Shown: positions 18,532 through 27,425, counted from the first letter of the stretch. The stretch is 64,000 bases of DNA from JAFLBI01 sp964616465 (GCA_964616465.1 CAZTTO010000005.1:62001-126000), one strand, 5' to 3'. The notes: a model not told the origin generated them from the letters alone. A program made the numbers and translations.

Positions 18532-19377
18532 ATGGAAAACGAAGCTCAAATCAAAGAAATGGTGAAGCAGAAGTACAGCGAGATTGCTTTGCAAAGTAAA
18601 GAAAACAATGCATCTTCCTGTTGTGGATCTGGTGGTTGTTCAACGGAAGTATATACCATAATGTCGGACGACTACCAGCAATTAGAGGGATATCATCCCG
18701 ATGCTGATCTTGGCCTGGGTTGTGGATTGCCTACTCAATTTGCAAAAATAAAGACGGGCGATACGGTTATTGATTTAGGTAGTGGTGCTGGAAATGATTG
18801 TTTTGTAGCAAGGCATGAAGCGGGTATTTCTGGAAAAGTTATTGGTATAGATTTTACACCTGCAATGATTGAAAAAGCCAGAGCCAATGCAGAGTTAAGA
18901 GGGTTTAATAATGTTGAATTTCGTCTTGGTGATATTGAAGAAATCCCTGTTTCGTCTAATGTGGCAGATGTTGTAGTGAGTAATTGTGTTTTGAATCTGG
19001 TACCTAACAAATTGAATGTATTTAAAGAAATTTTCCGAGTACTAAAACCAGGCGGACATTTTAGTATTTCGGATGTAGTTCTAACTGGACAGCTTCCTCA
19101 TAAAATTAAATCGGCTGCAGAAATGTATGCAGGCTGTGTTGCAAGCGCAATTCAGAAGGAAGTATATTTAGAATTTATTTCACTTGCTGGATTTGAAAAG
19201 ATTACTTTACAAAAAGAAAAAGTAATTGTTGTTCCAGATGATATTCTTCGAAATTATTTGAATGAAGAGGAAATTCTGCAGTATAAACAAATGGGACATG
19301 TAATTTACTCCATAACTGTTTATGCAGAAAAGCCTATAGTAAATACCTGCTGTACACCATCATCAGGATGCTGTTAA
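18532..19377 (+). CDS. arsM: Arsenite S-adenosylmethionine methyltransferase
   Basis: A 281-residue class I SAM-dependent methyltransferase. The N-terminal region has the cysteine-rich SSCCGSGGCSTEVYTIMSDDY pattern of ArsM-like proteins and the phrase LGLGCGLPTQFAKIKTGDTV leading to the SAM-binding motif VIDLGSGAGNDCF. NCVLNLVPNKLNVFKEIFRVLKPGG follows, and the C-terminus is rich in Cys (NTCCTPSSGCC). ArsM converts As(III) into methylated, partly volatile species. It begins 24 bases after arsR and precedes the efflux pump by 16 bases, so the operon combines methylation with extrusion. Confidence 0.9.
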   Translation: MENEAQIKEMVKQKYSEIALQSKENNASSCCGSGGCSTEVYTIMSDDYQQLEGYHPDADLGLGCGLPTQFAKIKTGDTVIDLGSGAGNDCFVARHEAGISGKVIGIDFTPAMIEKARANAELRGFNNVEFRLGDIEEIPVSSNVADVVVSNCVLNLVPNKLNVFKEIFRVLKPGGHFSISDVVLTGQLPHKIKSAAEMYAGCVASAIQKEVYLEFISLAGFEKITLQKEKVIVVPDDILRNYLNEEEILQYKQMGHVIYSITVYAEKPIVNTCCTPSSGCC

Positions 19378-19393
19378 AATAAAATTAGATCAA

Positions 19394-20464
19394 ATGTCAG
19401 TGAACGATTGTACACCAGCACATAGAAATAAAAAGCTGAGCTTTTTAGATCGCTATTTGACCTTGTGGATTTTCTTGGCAATGGCCCTTGGTGTCGCTAT
19501 TGGATATGTAAATCCATCTGTAGCGGCTAGTATCAATTCTTATTCTTCAGGCACAACTAATATACCCTTAGCTATTGGATTAATCTTAATGATGTATCCA
19601 CCGTTTACAAAAGTGCGATACGATCAACTTACAGAAGTATTTAAAAATATTCGTGTACTAGGTATTTCTTTATTCTTGAATTGGATTGTTGGTCCCATTT
19701 TGATGTTTATTCTGGCAATTGTTTTTCTGCACGATTACCCAGACTATATGGTTGGACTTATATTAATTGGTCTTGCAAGATGTATTGCAATGGTGATTGT
19801 TTGGAATGAACTGGCAGAAGGTAGTCGTGAATATGCAGCTGGACTTGTTGCTTTGAATAGTGTGTTTCAAGTGTTGCTGTATAGTGTGTATGCTTATATT
19901 TTTATAACGGTACTTCCACCTTACTTTGGATTTTCGGGTGCTTTAGTAAATATTACCATTGGTGAAATTGCAGGGACAGTTTTTATTTATTTAGGTATTC
20001 CATTCTTAGCAGGATTTTTAACTCGACAAATATTTATTCAATGGAAGGGGGAGGTGTGGTACCAAGGAAAATTTATTCCAGCTATATCACCCATTACACT
20101 GGTTGCATTGCTTTTCACTATTGTAGTTATGTTTAGTTTGAAAGGTGAGTTGATAGTTCAAATTCCATTTGATGTGGTGCGTATTGCAATTCCTTTGATA
20201 ATTTATTTTGCCCTGATGTTTTTTGTAAGTTTTCTAGTTGCAAAGAAAGCAGGAGCCGATTATTCAACCAACACTTCTATAGCTTTTACAGCAGCTGGGA
20301 ATAATTTTGAATTAGCCATTGCTGTAGCTATTGGGGTATTTGGCATAAACAGTGGACAAGCATTTGCAGGCGTAATTGGCCCTTTAGTTGAAGTTCCTGC
20401 TCTGATTATTTTAGTAAACGTAGCTTTTTGGTTAAAATCTAAATGGTATAAATCAACTTTATGA
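19394..20464 (+). CDS. acr3: ACR3-family arsenite efflux permease
   Basis: A 356-residue inner-membrane protein with about ten transmembrane helices. ACR3 hallmarks are LSFLDRYLTLWIFLAMALGV at the start, PLAIGLILMMYPPFTKVRYD, LNWIVGPILMF, LIGLARCIAMVIVWNELAEG with the conserved Cys used for As(III) transport, and FTAAGNNFELAIAVAIGVFG near the end. It exports arsenite using the proton gradient. Its stop overlaps the arsC start by four bases (ATGA), which indicates translational coupling. Confidence 0.95.
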   Translation: MSVNDCTPAHRNKKLSFLDRYLTLWIFLAMALGVAIGYVNPSVAASINSYSSGTTNIPLAIGLILMMYPPFTKVRYDQLTEVFKNIRVLGISLFLNWIVGPILMFILAIVFLHDYPDYMVGLILIGLARCIAMVIVWNELAEGSREYAAGLVALNSVFQVLLYSVYAYIFITVLPPYFGFSGALVNITIGEIAGTVFIYLGIPFLAGFLTRQIFIQWKGEVWYQGKFIPAISPITLVALLFTIVVMFSLKGELIVQIPFDVVRIAIPLIIYFALMFFVSFLVAKKAGADYSTNTSIAFTAAGNNFELAIAVAIGVFGINSGQAFAGVIGPLVEVPALIILVNVAFWLKSKWYKSTL

Positions 20465-20886
20465 ATAAGAAAATTTTAGTGTTGTGTACTGGCAATAGCT
20501 GCCGCAGTCAAATTGCACACGGATATTTACAGAATTTTGCTGGTGATGCTGCAACAATTTATAGTGCCGGTGTTGAAACGCACGGAGTGAACCCAAAAGC
20601 TATAGCAACCATGGCAGAAGATGGAATAGATATTAGTCAGCATACTTCCAACCATGTCTTAGAATACAGAGATATTGATTTTGATTTTGTGATTACTGTT
20701 TGTGATCATGCAAAAGAAACCTGCCCTTATTTTCCAACCAATGCACAGCAGTTTCATTATAATTTCCCAGACCCCGCAAAAGCAAAAGGAACTGAGGAAG
20801 AAGTTACACTTGAATTTGCAAGAGTAAGAAATATGATTAAAGAGTATTGTAAAAATTTTGTTCAAAAACATGTAAGTAATTCTTAG
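20461..20886 (+). CDS. arsC: Arsenate reductase, low-molecular-weight phosphatase type
   Basis: A 141-residue protein of the LMW protein tyrosine phosphatase fold. It has the P-loop VLCTGNSCRSQIAHGYL close to the N-terminus and the cysteine pair in ITVCDHAKETCPYFP that relays electrons in thioredoxin-coupled arsenate reductases; HYNFPDPAKAKGTEEE is also typical. It reduces As(V) to As(III), the substrate of the preceding methyltransferase and efflux pump. It is coupled to acr3 by a 4-base overlap. Confidence 0.93.
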   Translation: MNKKILVLCTGNSCRSQIAHGYLQNFAGDAATIYSAGVETHGVNPKAIATMAEDGIDISQHTSNHVLEYRDIDFDFVITVCDHAKETCPYFPTNAQQFHYNFPDPAKAKGTEEEVTLEFARVRNMIKEYCKNFVQKHVSNS

Positions 20887-20909
20887 TTTTATTGGAAGAA
20901 ATAATGGAG

Positions 20910-21470
20910 ATGAAAACGCTTAAACAGATAATTTTTTCAATTTTTGCATTGGCAGTATTTTCCTGTGGTACACCTGCAAAGTTGTTGTATCAAGATGTTG
21001 CACCAAATATTGACTGGTCTAAGTACACCACATTTGGTTTTGTAGAAGTTGAAAGCGAAGGTGTAACGAACCAAGAGTTGTTTGAAAAGAATATTGCCCT
21101 ACTTAAGGAAGCAGTTTCCGTACAAATGAAAGCAAAAGGATTTCAACCTAGCAGCCAACCCGATTTGTTAATTAATATGGGAGTTGTTCTTAAAGAGGAG
21201 AAGCAAACCCGTGAAACAGATTTTAGAACTGATCGACCTAGGTATATGGGTCAAAGAAATTACTCCTGGAAAAGTGAAGAAGTGGTTGTGAATACCTACA
21301 AAACTGGCACACTCGATTTTCACCTGATTGATGCCAAAAAGAAAACCATGGTATGGCAAGCGGCTCTACAAGGAATTGTTCCCTATAAATCATCTAAACT
21401 TCCAAAGGCAATACAAGCTGGGGTTGGGAAATTATTTGAGGGGTTTCCAGTAACTAAAACCCCAAAATAA
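20910..21470 (+). CDS. DUF4136 lipoprotein
   Basis: A 186-residue lipoprotein with signal MKTLKQIIFSIFALAVFSCG. The mature part resembles DUF4136: DWSKYTTFGFVEVES, an acidic helix, QMKAKGFQPSSQPDLLINMGV, and a final strand-rich segment GTLDFHLIDAKKKTMVWQAALQG. DUF4136 proteins are small envelope proteins without known function. ATG codons at 20904 and 20910 are both possible; GGAAGAA at 20894-20900 is better spaced for 20910. It follows arsC by 23 bases and may be carried on the same transcript, though no arsenic role is known for the family. Confidence 0.75.
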   Translation: MKTLKQIIFSIFALAVFSCGTPAKLLYQDVAPNIDWSKYTTFGFVEVESEGVTNQELFEKNIALLKEAVSVQMKAKGFQPSSQPDLLINMGVVLKEEKQTRETDFRTDRPRYMGQRNYSWKSEEVVVNTYKTGTLDFHLIDAKKKTMVWQAALQGIVPYKSSKLPKAIQAGVGKLFEGFPVTKTPK

Positions 21471-21497
21471 TCAATCTTTTAATTAAAACAAGACCTC

Positions 21498-22049
21498 TTA
21501 AAATGCCCAACCAATTGTTAAGTTGCCTTGTAGTGCGAAAATGCGGTTATTGAAGGGCTTATCTGTTTTAGTATTGTACAATAAATTATTGACTAAAGGC
21601 AGATTGCTATAAAATCCATAGCCTATATTGGCATCAAAAAATGCATGTTTCAAAAAATATCTCCTAATTCCAGTACTAATTTCAATGGCACCAAAATTTC
21701 GGGTAGTTGCTACATTAATAGGATCATTATGGGTAAATCTTCCAAAATTTAGTTTTAGACTTCCATACTCATTCCATTTTTTATTTAGTAATAGTTCGGT
21801 ATAACATCTACCCTCAAAAGCGGTTATTGCACCTTGATATTCTTTATTATTAATAAAGCCTAAAGTTGTTATAAAACTATACACGTCAGTCGAAGATGAG
21901 TCTTTCTTCGGATAAAAGAATCTTTCGTAACTAAGGTTGTACAAACCTTGTTGCGTCCTTAAACCCTCAATATGGAAAGCACTTCTAAAGTTTTGAGCGT
22001 ATCCTAAATAAACTGAAAATAATAAGAAAATAGACAGTTTGAATCTCAT
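21498..22049 (-). CDS. Small outer-membrane beta-barrel-like protein, function unknown
   Basis: A 183-residue protein with signal peptide MRFKLSIFLLFSVYLGYAQ. The mature part alternates hydrophobic and polar residues with many aromatics (LYNLSYERFFYPK, GAIEISTGIRRYFL, GYGFYSNLPLV) and ends in NLTIGWAF, a terminal aromatic typical of barrel insertion signals. That supports an outer-membrane barrel of about 8 strands. I do not recognise a specific family. It is convergent with the DUF4136 gene, with 27 bases between the stop codons. Confidence 0.6.
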   Translation of the reverse strand: MRFKLSIFLLFSVYLGYAQNFRSAFHIEGLRTQQGLYNLSYERFFYPKKDSSSTDVYSFITTLGFINNKEYQGAITAFEGRCYTELLLNKKWNEYGSLKLNFGRFTHNDPINVATTRNFGAIEISTGIRRYFLKHAFFDANIGYGFYSNLPLVNNLLYNTKTDKPFNNRIFALQGNLTIGWAF

Positions 22050-22183
22050 GTTTTTTGGTAGATTAGTTCACAAAATAACAAAGGCCTACAATCCATTTTA
22101 TGCATAAAAAATTTCATGTCATATTTTATACTACAAAATATTAGATTTTCTCTAGATAATTTTACAGTGAAATACGATGTTAT

Positions 22184-22411
22184 ATGCCACATGTTAAATT
22201 AAAAGAGCTAAGAGAAGCTCAGGGCTTGACACAAGAACAGTTAGCAGAAAGAATGAATATTAGTCAAAGCTTTTACTCTAGGCTAGAAAGTGGAAAAACG
22301 GTTTTGAATATTTTTCACATAATAAAGTTGTTCGAACCATTTAGAAATGATGCTAGTCATTTAATCATTTCGTCTGAAATAGGGATTGAGGTATTTCTTA
22401 AATCAAATTAG
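22184..22411 (+). CDS. Small XRE-family helix-turn-helix protein
   Basis: A 75-residue protein made almost entirely of an HTH_3 domain: LKELREAQGLTQEQLAERMN (helices 1-2), ISQSFYSRLESGKTVLN (helices 3-4, with the recognition helix SQSFYSRLE), then a short tail. XRE proteins of this size act as DNA-binding repressors or as antitoxin-like partners, but no toxin gene adjoins it. The following noncoding stretch carries three perfect inverted repeats, two of which could be binding sites. Confidence 0.8.
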   Translation: MPHVKLKELREAQGLTQEQLAERMNISQSFYSRLESGKTVLNIFHIIKLFEPFRNDASHLIISSEIGIEVFLKSN

Positions 22412-22553
22412 TAATTCTATACCTAGCTATTATTAATTCCTCATTAAAGAACTTGTAATTCATAATGGAGTAGGCTTACTCGCTATTTAGCAAGCTGAAT
22501 AATTATTTTAGAAGATAATAATTTTCTATGACTGAAATAATGTACCCAATAAA

Positions 22554-22569
22554 GTGATATTGATATCAC
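22554..22569. repeat. Perfect 7-bp inverted repeat (possible operator)
   Basis: GTGATAT-TG-ATATCAC lies in the noncoding stretch between the XRE gene and the outer-membrane protein gene. No T-run follows, so it is more like a protein-binding palindrome than a terminator. Confidence 0.4.
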
Positions 22570-22591
22570 ATGAAAAATTCTAGCAACACAA

Positions 22592-22608
22592 ATGTTATAA
22601 AATAACAT
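22592..22608. repeat. Perfect 7-bp inverted repeat (possible operator)
   Basis: ATGTTAT-AAA-ATAACAT. The half site ATGTTAT also occurs at 22177-22183, immediately before the XRE start codon, so the XRE protein or a partner might recognise it. This is inference from the shared heptamer only. Confidence 0.4.
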
Positions 22609-22618
22609 CTATTCAAAT

Positions 22619-22644
22619 ACTAAGTCAACAGTTATTGACTTAGT
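22619..22644. terminator. 10-bp hairpin between convergent genes
   Basis: ACTAAGTCAA-CAGTTA-TTGACTTAGT is a perfect 10-bp stem with a 6-base loop placed between the convergent XRE and outer-membrane protein genes. The T-run on either side is weak, so it may work as a modest bidirectional terminator or mRNA-end stabiliser. Confidence 0.45.
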
Positions 22645-22674
22645 GAGTTTTATTAATGCCTAAATGTCTTACAT

Positions 22675-23607
22675 CTAAAATCTAATCTTATACTCCAAAT
22701 TAAAAATAAACCCTCTTGTTAAGCCATCTGGTCTTGCATCACGCACCACGAAAGGCCTTCCAAAATTTATTTGAATTACATTTTTGTTATTGATCTCGTA
22801 GTCTAAGAAAATATTCCCATTGAGTGTAAGGCCTTTTGAACCAGTAATTGTTCTTTTTACATTCATTTCATCTGTATATGTATCATTATTCAAATGGTAT
22901 ATTGGCAATAAGCTTGGTGTCAATCTTAATTTAGAATGTAGGCTAAGCGGATATGATATTCTTAATAATACATCACCTGCTCTTTGAAATTTATTAGTAG
23001 ATTGAAAGCTCCTTAGGTTTGACGTTAGCGGATAAAGACTTGCTAGAAATTGGTTGTTATTTTGAGTGATTGGTTGTTGTATTGCAGCCACTAATTGAAG
23101 TTTATTCAGTTCGTAGCCCACACCCAAAATGAGATCTACAGTGCCTAAACTAGATTGATAATCCATTGGAAGGGGTAGGTTATTTTTTGCGGCATTTGCA
23201 GCAGATAGTGGCAGTTTCCCTCCAACTGTAAAAACTAGTTTCTTATTTGCTCTATAATTTAGATTTAAAAATAAGTCGGATAATCCAAAAGAAGATATAC
23301 CATTGCCAGATTGTGTAATTGAAGTTAACTTAGAGTCAAACCCTAGATTGTTGCTGATTTGTCTACTGTACTCTACATAACCACCATAGACAGTTATAGC
23401 ATTATCTGCACTTCCATAAAATGTTCCAACTTTAAATTGATTCCTCAAGTTTATTGAACTATCTTTTTTGTGTGGCTTGAAACTATTCATTGAACAAAAC
23501 CCAGCATCACTACAGCCTTGACTAAAGCTGAATTTAGTATTTATTAGTAGAAGGGCTATTAAAAATAGAATTACAATTTTTTGATTTCGCTTACTTCGAC
23601 TTAGCAT
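22675..23607 (-). CDS. Outer-membrane beta-barrel protein with N-terminal CSDAGFCS motif
   Basis: A 310-residue protein with signal peptide KIVILFLIALLLINTKFSFSQ. The mature N-terminus has three cysteines in GCSDAGFCSMNS, followed by long amphipathic strands (NQFKVGTFYGSADNAITVYGG, KLVFTVGGKLPLS, VDLILGVGYELN) ending in FNLEYKIRF, a terminal aromatic expected for an outer-membrane barrel. It resembles porin-like transporter proteins of Bacteroidota that carry this cysteine motif, but I cannot name a substrate. It is transcribed toward the XRE gene. Confidence 0.6.
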   Translation of the reverse strand: MLSRSKRNQKIVILFLIALLLINTKFSFSQGCSDAGFCSMNSFKPHKKDSSINLRNQFKVGTFYGSADNAITVYGGYVEYSRQISNNLGFDSKLTSITQSGNGISSFGLSDLFLNLNYRANKKLVFTVGGKLPLSAANAAKNNLPLPMDYQSSLGTVDLILGVGYELNKLQLVAAIQQPITQNNNQFLASLYPLTSNLRSFQSTNKFQRAGDVLLRISYPLSLHSKLRLTPSLLPIYHLNNDTYTDEMNVKRTITGSKGLTLNGNIFLDYEINNKNVIQINFGRPFVVRDARPDGLTRGFIFNLEYKIRF

Positions 23608-23696
23608 AGCTGGTCTTATTTTTTTTTGAAGTTATATATTAATTTGACACCTACATATTAATATTTCTTGACCCTCTAAGTATGAGAGTTGTAATA

Positions 23697-23725
23697 ACAA
23701 AAAACCTCCCAACATAGGAGGTTTT
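23697..23725 (-). terminator. Intrinsic terminator after rho
   Basis: On the minus strand AAAACCTCC and GGAGGTTTT form a 9-bp stem around a 7-base loop and run directly into six T residues. It lies 27 bases after the rho stop codon. Confidence 0.85.
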
Positions 23726-23751
23726 AACTGTTATAGTATTTCGTAAAATAT

Positions 23752-25377
23752 TTATCGGTTCATACTTGCTAAGAACTCTTCATTGTTCTTAGTGCCACGC
23801 ATACGTTTTAATAATTCATTCATAGCTTCTTCTGTGTTCATATCGTTGATGTATAAACGTAAAATATTCATGCGTGCAAGAACTTCTGGCGATAATAACA
23901 AGTCATCGCGACGGGTACTTGAAGAAACCAAATCAATAGCCGGGTAGATACGCTTATTCGCTAGTCTTCTGTCGAGCTGAAGTTCCATATTACCGGTACC
24001 CTTAAATTCTTCAAAAATTACTTCATCCATTTTACTTCCTGTATCAATTAATGCAGTTGCTAAAATGGTTAAGCTTCCACCGTGTTCTACCTTTCTTGCT
24101 GCACCAAAGAATTGCTTCGGCTTTTGCATGGCATTTGCTTCAACACCTCCACTTAATACTTTACCACTGCTTGGTGCTACCGTATTGTGTGCACGTGCTA
24201 AACGTGTAATTGAATCCAATAAAATAACTACATCATGTCCACACTCTACCAATCGCTTTGCTTTTTGCAATGCAAGGGTTGATACTTTCACGTGTTTTTC
24301 CGCTGGCTCATCAAATGTGCTGGCTATTACTTCTGCCTTTACACTTCGTTCCATATCGGTAACTTCTTCTGGACGTTCATCTACCAACACCACCATCAAA
24401 TAACATTCGGGGTGATTTGCAGCAATAGCATTGGCCACTTCCTTCAACAACATGGTTTTACCTGTCTTAGGTTGTGCTACAATCAATCCACGTTGTCCCT
24501 TACCAATGGGTGTGAACAAATCCATGATACGAGTGCTATAACTGTTGGGGGAAATAAACAGATTCAATTTCTCGTACGGAAATAAAGGAGTTAGATAGTC
24601 AAAAGGAACACGGTCGCGCACTTCTTCAGGGCGCTTACCATTAATGCTATCAACTTTCAATAAAGCAAAATATTTTTCACCTTCGCGTGGTGGACGAACA
24701 GTACCATTTACAGTATCACCTGTTTTTAATCCAAATAGTTTGATTTGAGAAGGAGATACATATACATCATCTGGAGAACTTAAATAATTATAATCAGATG
24801 AACGTAAAAAGCCATAGCCGTCTGGCATCATTTCTAAAACACCTTCACAACAAGGAATGACGGCATCTATCTCAACATTAAACGCAGGCTCTTTTTTATA
24901 TTGAATACGTGGAGGTTCTTGAACCGGAGGCTGATCAATAGCCGCAAACATTGCTTCAGCCAGTGGTGCTAATTGTTCTAATTTGTCTTTTGGCGCTTCC
25001 TCTTGTACAATAGCAGCGGGTACTTCTTCTTCTTTTGGAGAAGTAGCTGCGATATTTTCTTCGCGATTTTCTTGTTTGGGCTTTCTTCCGCGCTTACCCT
25101 GTGTTTTTTCAGAAGGTGCTTCCTGAGGTTCATTCGACATAATTTCAGCTTCCTCTGTGACATTGCCAGTGCTTACACGTATAGGCTTTCTTCCGCGCTT
25201 TTTTGGAGCCTGCCCGTTTTCATCGGCCGGTCCACTCGATTGAATAGCTTGTTTGTCGAGGATTTTGTACACCAAATCTTGCTTAGATAATTTCTTGGCG
25301 TTGTCAATTTGTAGGGTCTCTGCAATGTCCAGTAGCTCTGGAACAAGCATGTCATTAAGTTGCAATATATCGTACAT
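23752..25377 (-). CDS. rho: Transcription termination factor Rho
   Basis: A 541-residue hexameric RNA helicase that terminates transcription. The N-terminal Rho_N domain (MYDILQLNDMLVPELLDIAE...LSKQDLVYKILDKQ) is followed by a low-complexity insert of about 100 residues rich in Glu, Gln and Pro. The insert carries KKRGRKP/KRGRKP basic repeats of AT-hook type. Then comes the cold-shock RNA-binding domain (GVLEMMPDGYGFLRSSDYNYL) and the RecA-like ATPase with Walker A QPKTGKTMLL and the Q-loop region. Long charged inserts are usual in Bacteroidota Rho. The frame stays open to 25506, but the conserved N-terminus begins at the ATG at 25377. It is divergent from asnS. Confidence 0.97.
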   Translation of the reverse strand: MYDILQLNDMLVPELLDIAETLQIDNAKKLSKQDLVYKILDKQAIQSSGPADENGQAPKKRGRKPIRVSTGNVTEEAEIMSNEPQEAPSEKTQGKRGRKPKQENREENIAATSPKEEEVPAAIVQEEAPKDKLEQLAPLAEAMFAAIDQPPVQEPPRIQYKKEPAFNVEIDAVIPCCEGVLEMMPDGYGFLRSSDYNYLSSPDDVYVSPSQIKLFGLKTGDTVNGTVRPPREGEKYFALLKVDSINGKRPEEVRDRVPFDYLTPLFPYEKLNLFISPNSYSTRIMDLFTPIGKGQRGLIVAQPKTGKTMLLKEVANAIAANHPECYLMVVLVDERPEEVTDMERSVKAEVIASTFDEPAEKHVKVSTLALQKAKRLVECGHDVVILLDSITRLARAHNTVAPSSGKVLSGGVEANAMQKPKQFFGAARKVEHGGSLTILATALIDTGSKMDEVIFEEFKGTGNMELQLDRRLANKRIYPAIDLVSSSTRRDDLLLSPEVLARMNILRLYINDMNTEEAMNELLKRMRGTKNNEEFLASMNR

Positions 25378-25607
25378 ACAGAAAAATGAAGTTCTAATGT
25401 GATTAGAAACAGAACTGAGTTGAAATTTTTTTTGGATGGAATATGGTGATAACTGACTGGGTGTAGACTTTTTGAATGGCACGAAATCAGTCGAATTCCG
25501 ATGCAATGTTACATCATTTTAAAAATCCCGAAAATTTTTTTTGAAATGAAAAGGATTTGGGCATAGAATCGTTTGCCTTCCTCTAGAAGCATTGCCCTGC
25601 GATATTG

Positions 25608-25615
25608 TATCTTTG
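25608..25615 (+). promoter_or_regulatory. -7 promoter element for asnS
   Basis: TATCTTTG, directly followed by CACC, fully matches TAnnTTTG. It is 42 bases before the asnS ATG. No clear TTTG stands at the usual distance upstream. Confidence 0.5.
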
Positions 25616-25657
25616 CACCCCGCTATGCGGAATTACTAGTATTAAGTCAAGCAAACT

Positions 25658-27109
25658 ATGTTCAATAAGCGTACAAAAATTAAAGCATTGCTGAGCCACG
25701 GTGTGGTAGATCAGGAAGTTGTTGTAATGGGATGGGTGAGAACCTTTCGCAATAACCAGTTTATTGCATTAAATGATGGAAGTACTTCTCAAAACATTCA
25801 AGTAGTTGTTCCATTGGGTTCTGTGGAAGAAGCACAGCTAAAAAGAATTACTACAGGGGCATCTCTACGCATAGAAGGTAAGCTGGTAGCGTCTTTGGGA
25901 AAAGGTCAAAGTGTAGAAGTGCTAGCAAATGGCATTCAAATTTTAGGCGACAGCGATGCAGAAAAGTTTCCCCTTCAACCTAAAAAGCACAGCCTCGAAT
26001 TTTTGCGTGAAATTGCCCATTTGCGTTTCCGCACACAAACTTTTGGTGCCGTGTTTCGTATTCGTCATGCATTGGCTTTTGCAGTTCATCAATTTTTCAA
26101 TGAACGCGGATTTGTTTATTTACACACACCCATCATTACAGCCAGCGATGCTGAAGGTGCTGGAGAAATGTTTCGTGTGACCACTTTACCCATGGACGGA
26201 TCGGCTGCTAGAAACGAGGATGGTAGTATTGACTATAAAGAAGACTTTTTTGGAAAAAGCACCAACCTAACTGTAAGCGGACAGCTTGAGGGTGAGTTGG
26301 GCGCTATGGCTTTTAGTGAAATTTATACATTTGGACCTACATTTAGGGCTGAAAACTCCAATACCACAAGGCATTTAGCTGAATTTTGGATGATTGAACC
26401 CGAAATGGCATTTTGCGATTTAGAAGATAATATGAACTTGGCTGAGGCATTTGTGAAGCACCTTATTGGTTATGCTATGGAGCACTGTGCCGATGATTTG
26501 GCCTGGCTAGACACGAGGTTGGCTGAGGAAGAAAAGCAAAAACCTCAGCAAGAAAGACAAGAAATGGGGTTGGTTGATAAGCTTAAATTTGTTTTAGAAA
26601 ATGATTTTGAGCGTATTACATATACAGATGCAATTAATATACTTTTGCAATCACCCGCTTATAAGAAGAAAAAATTCCAGTACGAAGTTGCTTGGGGCAT
26701 TGATTTGCAAAGCGAGCACGAGCGTTATTTGGTTGAAAAGCATTTCAAAAAGCCTGTCATCGTAACCAACTATCCAGCAAAAATTAAGGCTTTCTATATG
26801 CGTATGGACGATGGTTGTGAGCCCGGTAAGGAAACCGTGGCTGCAATGGATATTTTGGCTCCAGGTATAGGTGAAATTGTAGGTGGAAGTCAGCGTGAAG
26901 AACGCTTAGAGCGTTTAGAAGCTAGGATGACAGAGTTTGGTATTCCTGTAGAAGAGATGAGCTGGTATTTAGATACCCGTAGATTTGGAACAGTGCCACA
27001 TGCTGGATTTGGACTAGGTTTTGAGCGTATGGTGCAATTTGTAACAGGAATGGGTAATATTAGAGACGTCATTCCTTTTGCAAGAACGCCTAAAAACTGT
27101 GAGTTTTAA
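25658..27109 (+). CDS. asnS: Asparaginyl-tRNA synthetase
   Basis: A 483-residue class IIb aminoacyl-tRNA synthetase that charges tRNA-Asn. The N-terminal OB-fold anticodon-binding domain includes VVVMGWVRTFRNNQFIALNDG. The catalytic core shows motif 2 (FGPTFRAENSNTTRHLAEFWM, with EPEMAF) and motif 3 (GFGLGFERMVQF), and the protein ends RDVIPFARTPKNCEF. GEMFRVTTLPM marks it as AsnRS rather than AspRS. Length is normal for the family. It stands alone, with a promoter before and a strong terminator after. Confidence 0.97.
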   Translation: MFNKRTKIKALLSHGVVDQEVVVMGWVRTFRNNQFIALNDGSTSQNIQVVVPLGSVEEAQLKRITTGASLRIEGKLVASLGKGQSVEVLANGIQILGDSDAEKFPLQPKKHSLEFLREIAHLRFRTQTFGAVFRIRHALAFAVHQFFNERGFVYLHTPIITASDAEGAGEMFRVTTLPMDGSAARNEDGSIDYKEDFFGKSTNLTVSGQLEGELGAMAFSEIYTFGPTFRAENSNTTRHLAEFWMIEPEMAFCDLEDNMNLAEAFVKHLIGYAMEHCADDLAWLDTRLAEEEKQKPQQERQEMGLVDKLKFVLENDFERITYTDAINILLQSPAYKKKKFQYEVAWGIDLQSEHERYLVEKHFKKPVIVTNYPAKIKAFYMRMDDGCEPGKETVAAMDILAPGIGEIVGGSQREERLERLEARMTEFGIPVEEMSWYLDTRRFGTVPHAGFGLGFERMVQFVTGMGNIRDVIPFARTPKNCEF

Positions 27110-27131
27110 ATGCCTTTTAGAGAATGTTTAG

Positions 27132-27166
27132 ATGCCGATTGATTATTTCAGTCGGCATTTTTCTTT
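27132..27166 (+). terminator. Intrinsic terminator after asnS
   Basis: ATGCCGATTG and CAGTCGGCAT form a 10-bp stem (one G-T pair) with a 7-base loop ATTATTT, followed by a T-rich run. It lies 22 bases after the asnS stop. Confidence 0.85.
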
Positions 27167-27372
27167 TTTGTGTGAAATGTACACAGTTGGCTTTTGAAAA
27201 TTGTGTTCAAAATAAGTACACACTATTCACCTCATTTGAACCACAATATTTTCATTCCAAATCGTTAAAATGATGTTACACAATCAACTACTAGCTATAA
27301 ACCCTTGAAAATATTGAATTTGAGAGGGAAAAAAAAGTTTGAACGAGATGATGAATTGTAATGTTGCTGTCA
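27167..27372. other. Intergenic stretch before actA; no gene seen
   Basis: Part of a 316-base gap between asnS and the preferred actA start. The frame of actA is open from 27339, but those extra residues (MNEMMNCNVAVIFLRPL...) look unlike the family and precede a candidate promoter. Apart from the GTACACA heptamer at 27180 and again near 27221, I see no structure or small gene here. Confidence 0.5.
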
Positions 27373-27380
27373 TATTTTTG
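27373..27380 (+). promoter_or_regulatory. Candidate -7 promoter element for the act operon
   Basis: TATTTTTG followed by CGGCC matches TAnnTTTG, 46 bases before the preferred actA ATG at 27426. The -33 box is not evident at the ideal spacing, so the assignment rests on the -7 match and position. Confidence 0.4.
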
Positions 27381-27425
27381 CGGCCACTCGGGATATATTT
27401 CCATTATATCAATACGTCTGTGAAT

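Noticed and set aside
24292..24585. Plus-strand ORFs antisense to rho
   Set aside because: They overlie the Rho ATPase core and have no coding features of their own.
25378..25506. N-terminal extension of Rho to 25506
   Set aside because: The extra 43 residues have no resemblance to Rho; the conserved Rho_N domain starts at the ATG at 25377.
27339..27425. Upstream start for actA at 27339
   Set aside because: It would place 29 unlike residues before a normal signal peptide and include a TAnnTTTG promoter element inside the gene.
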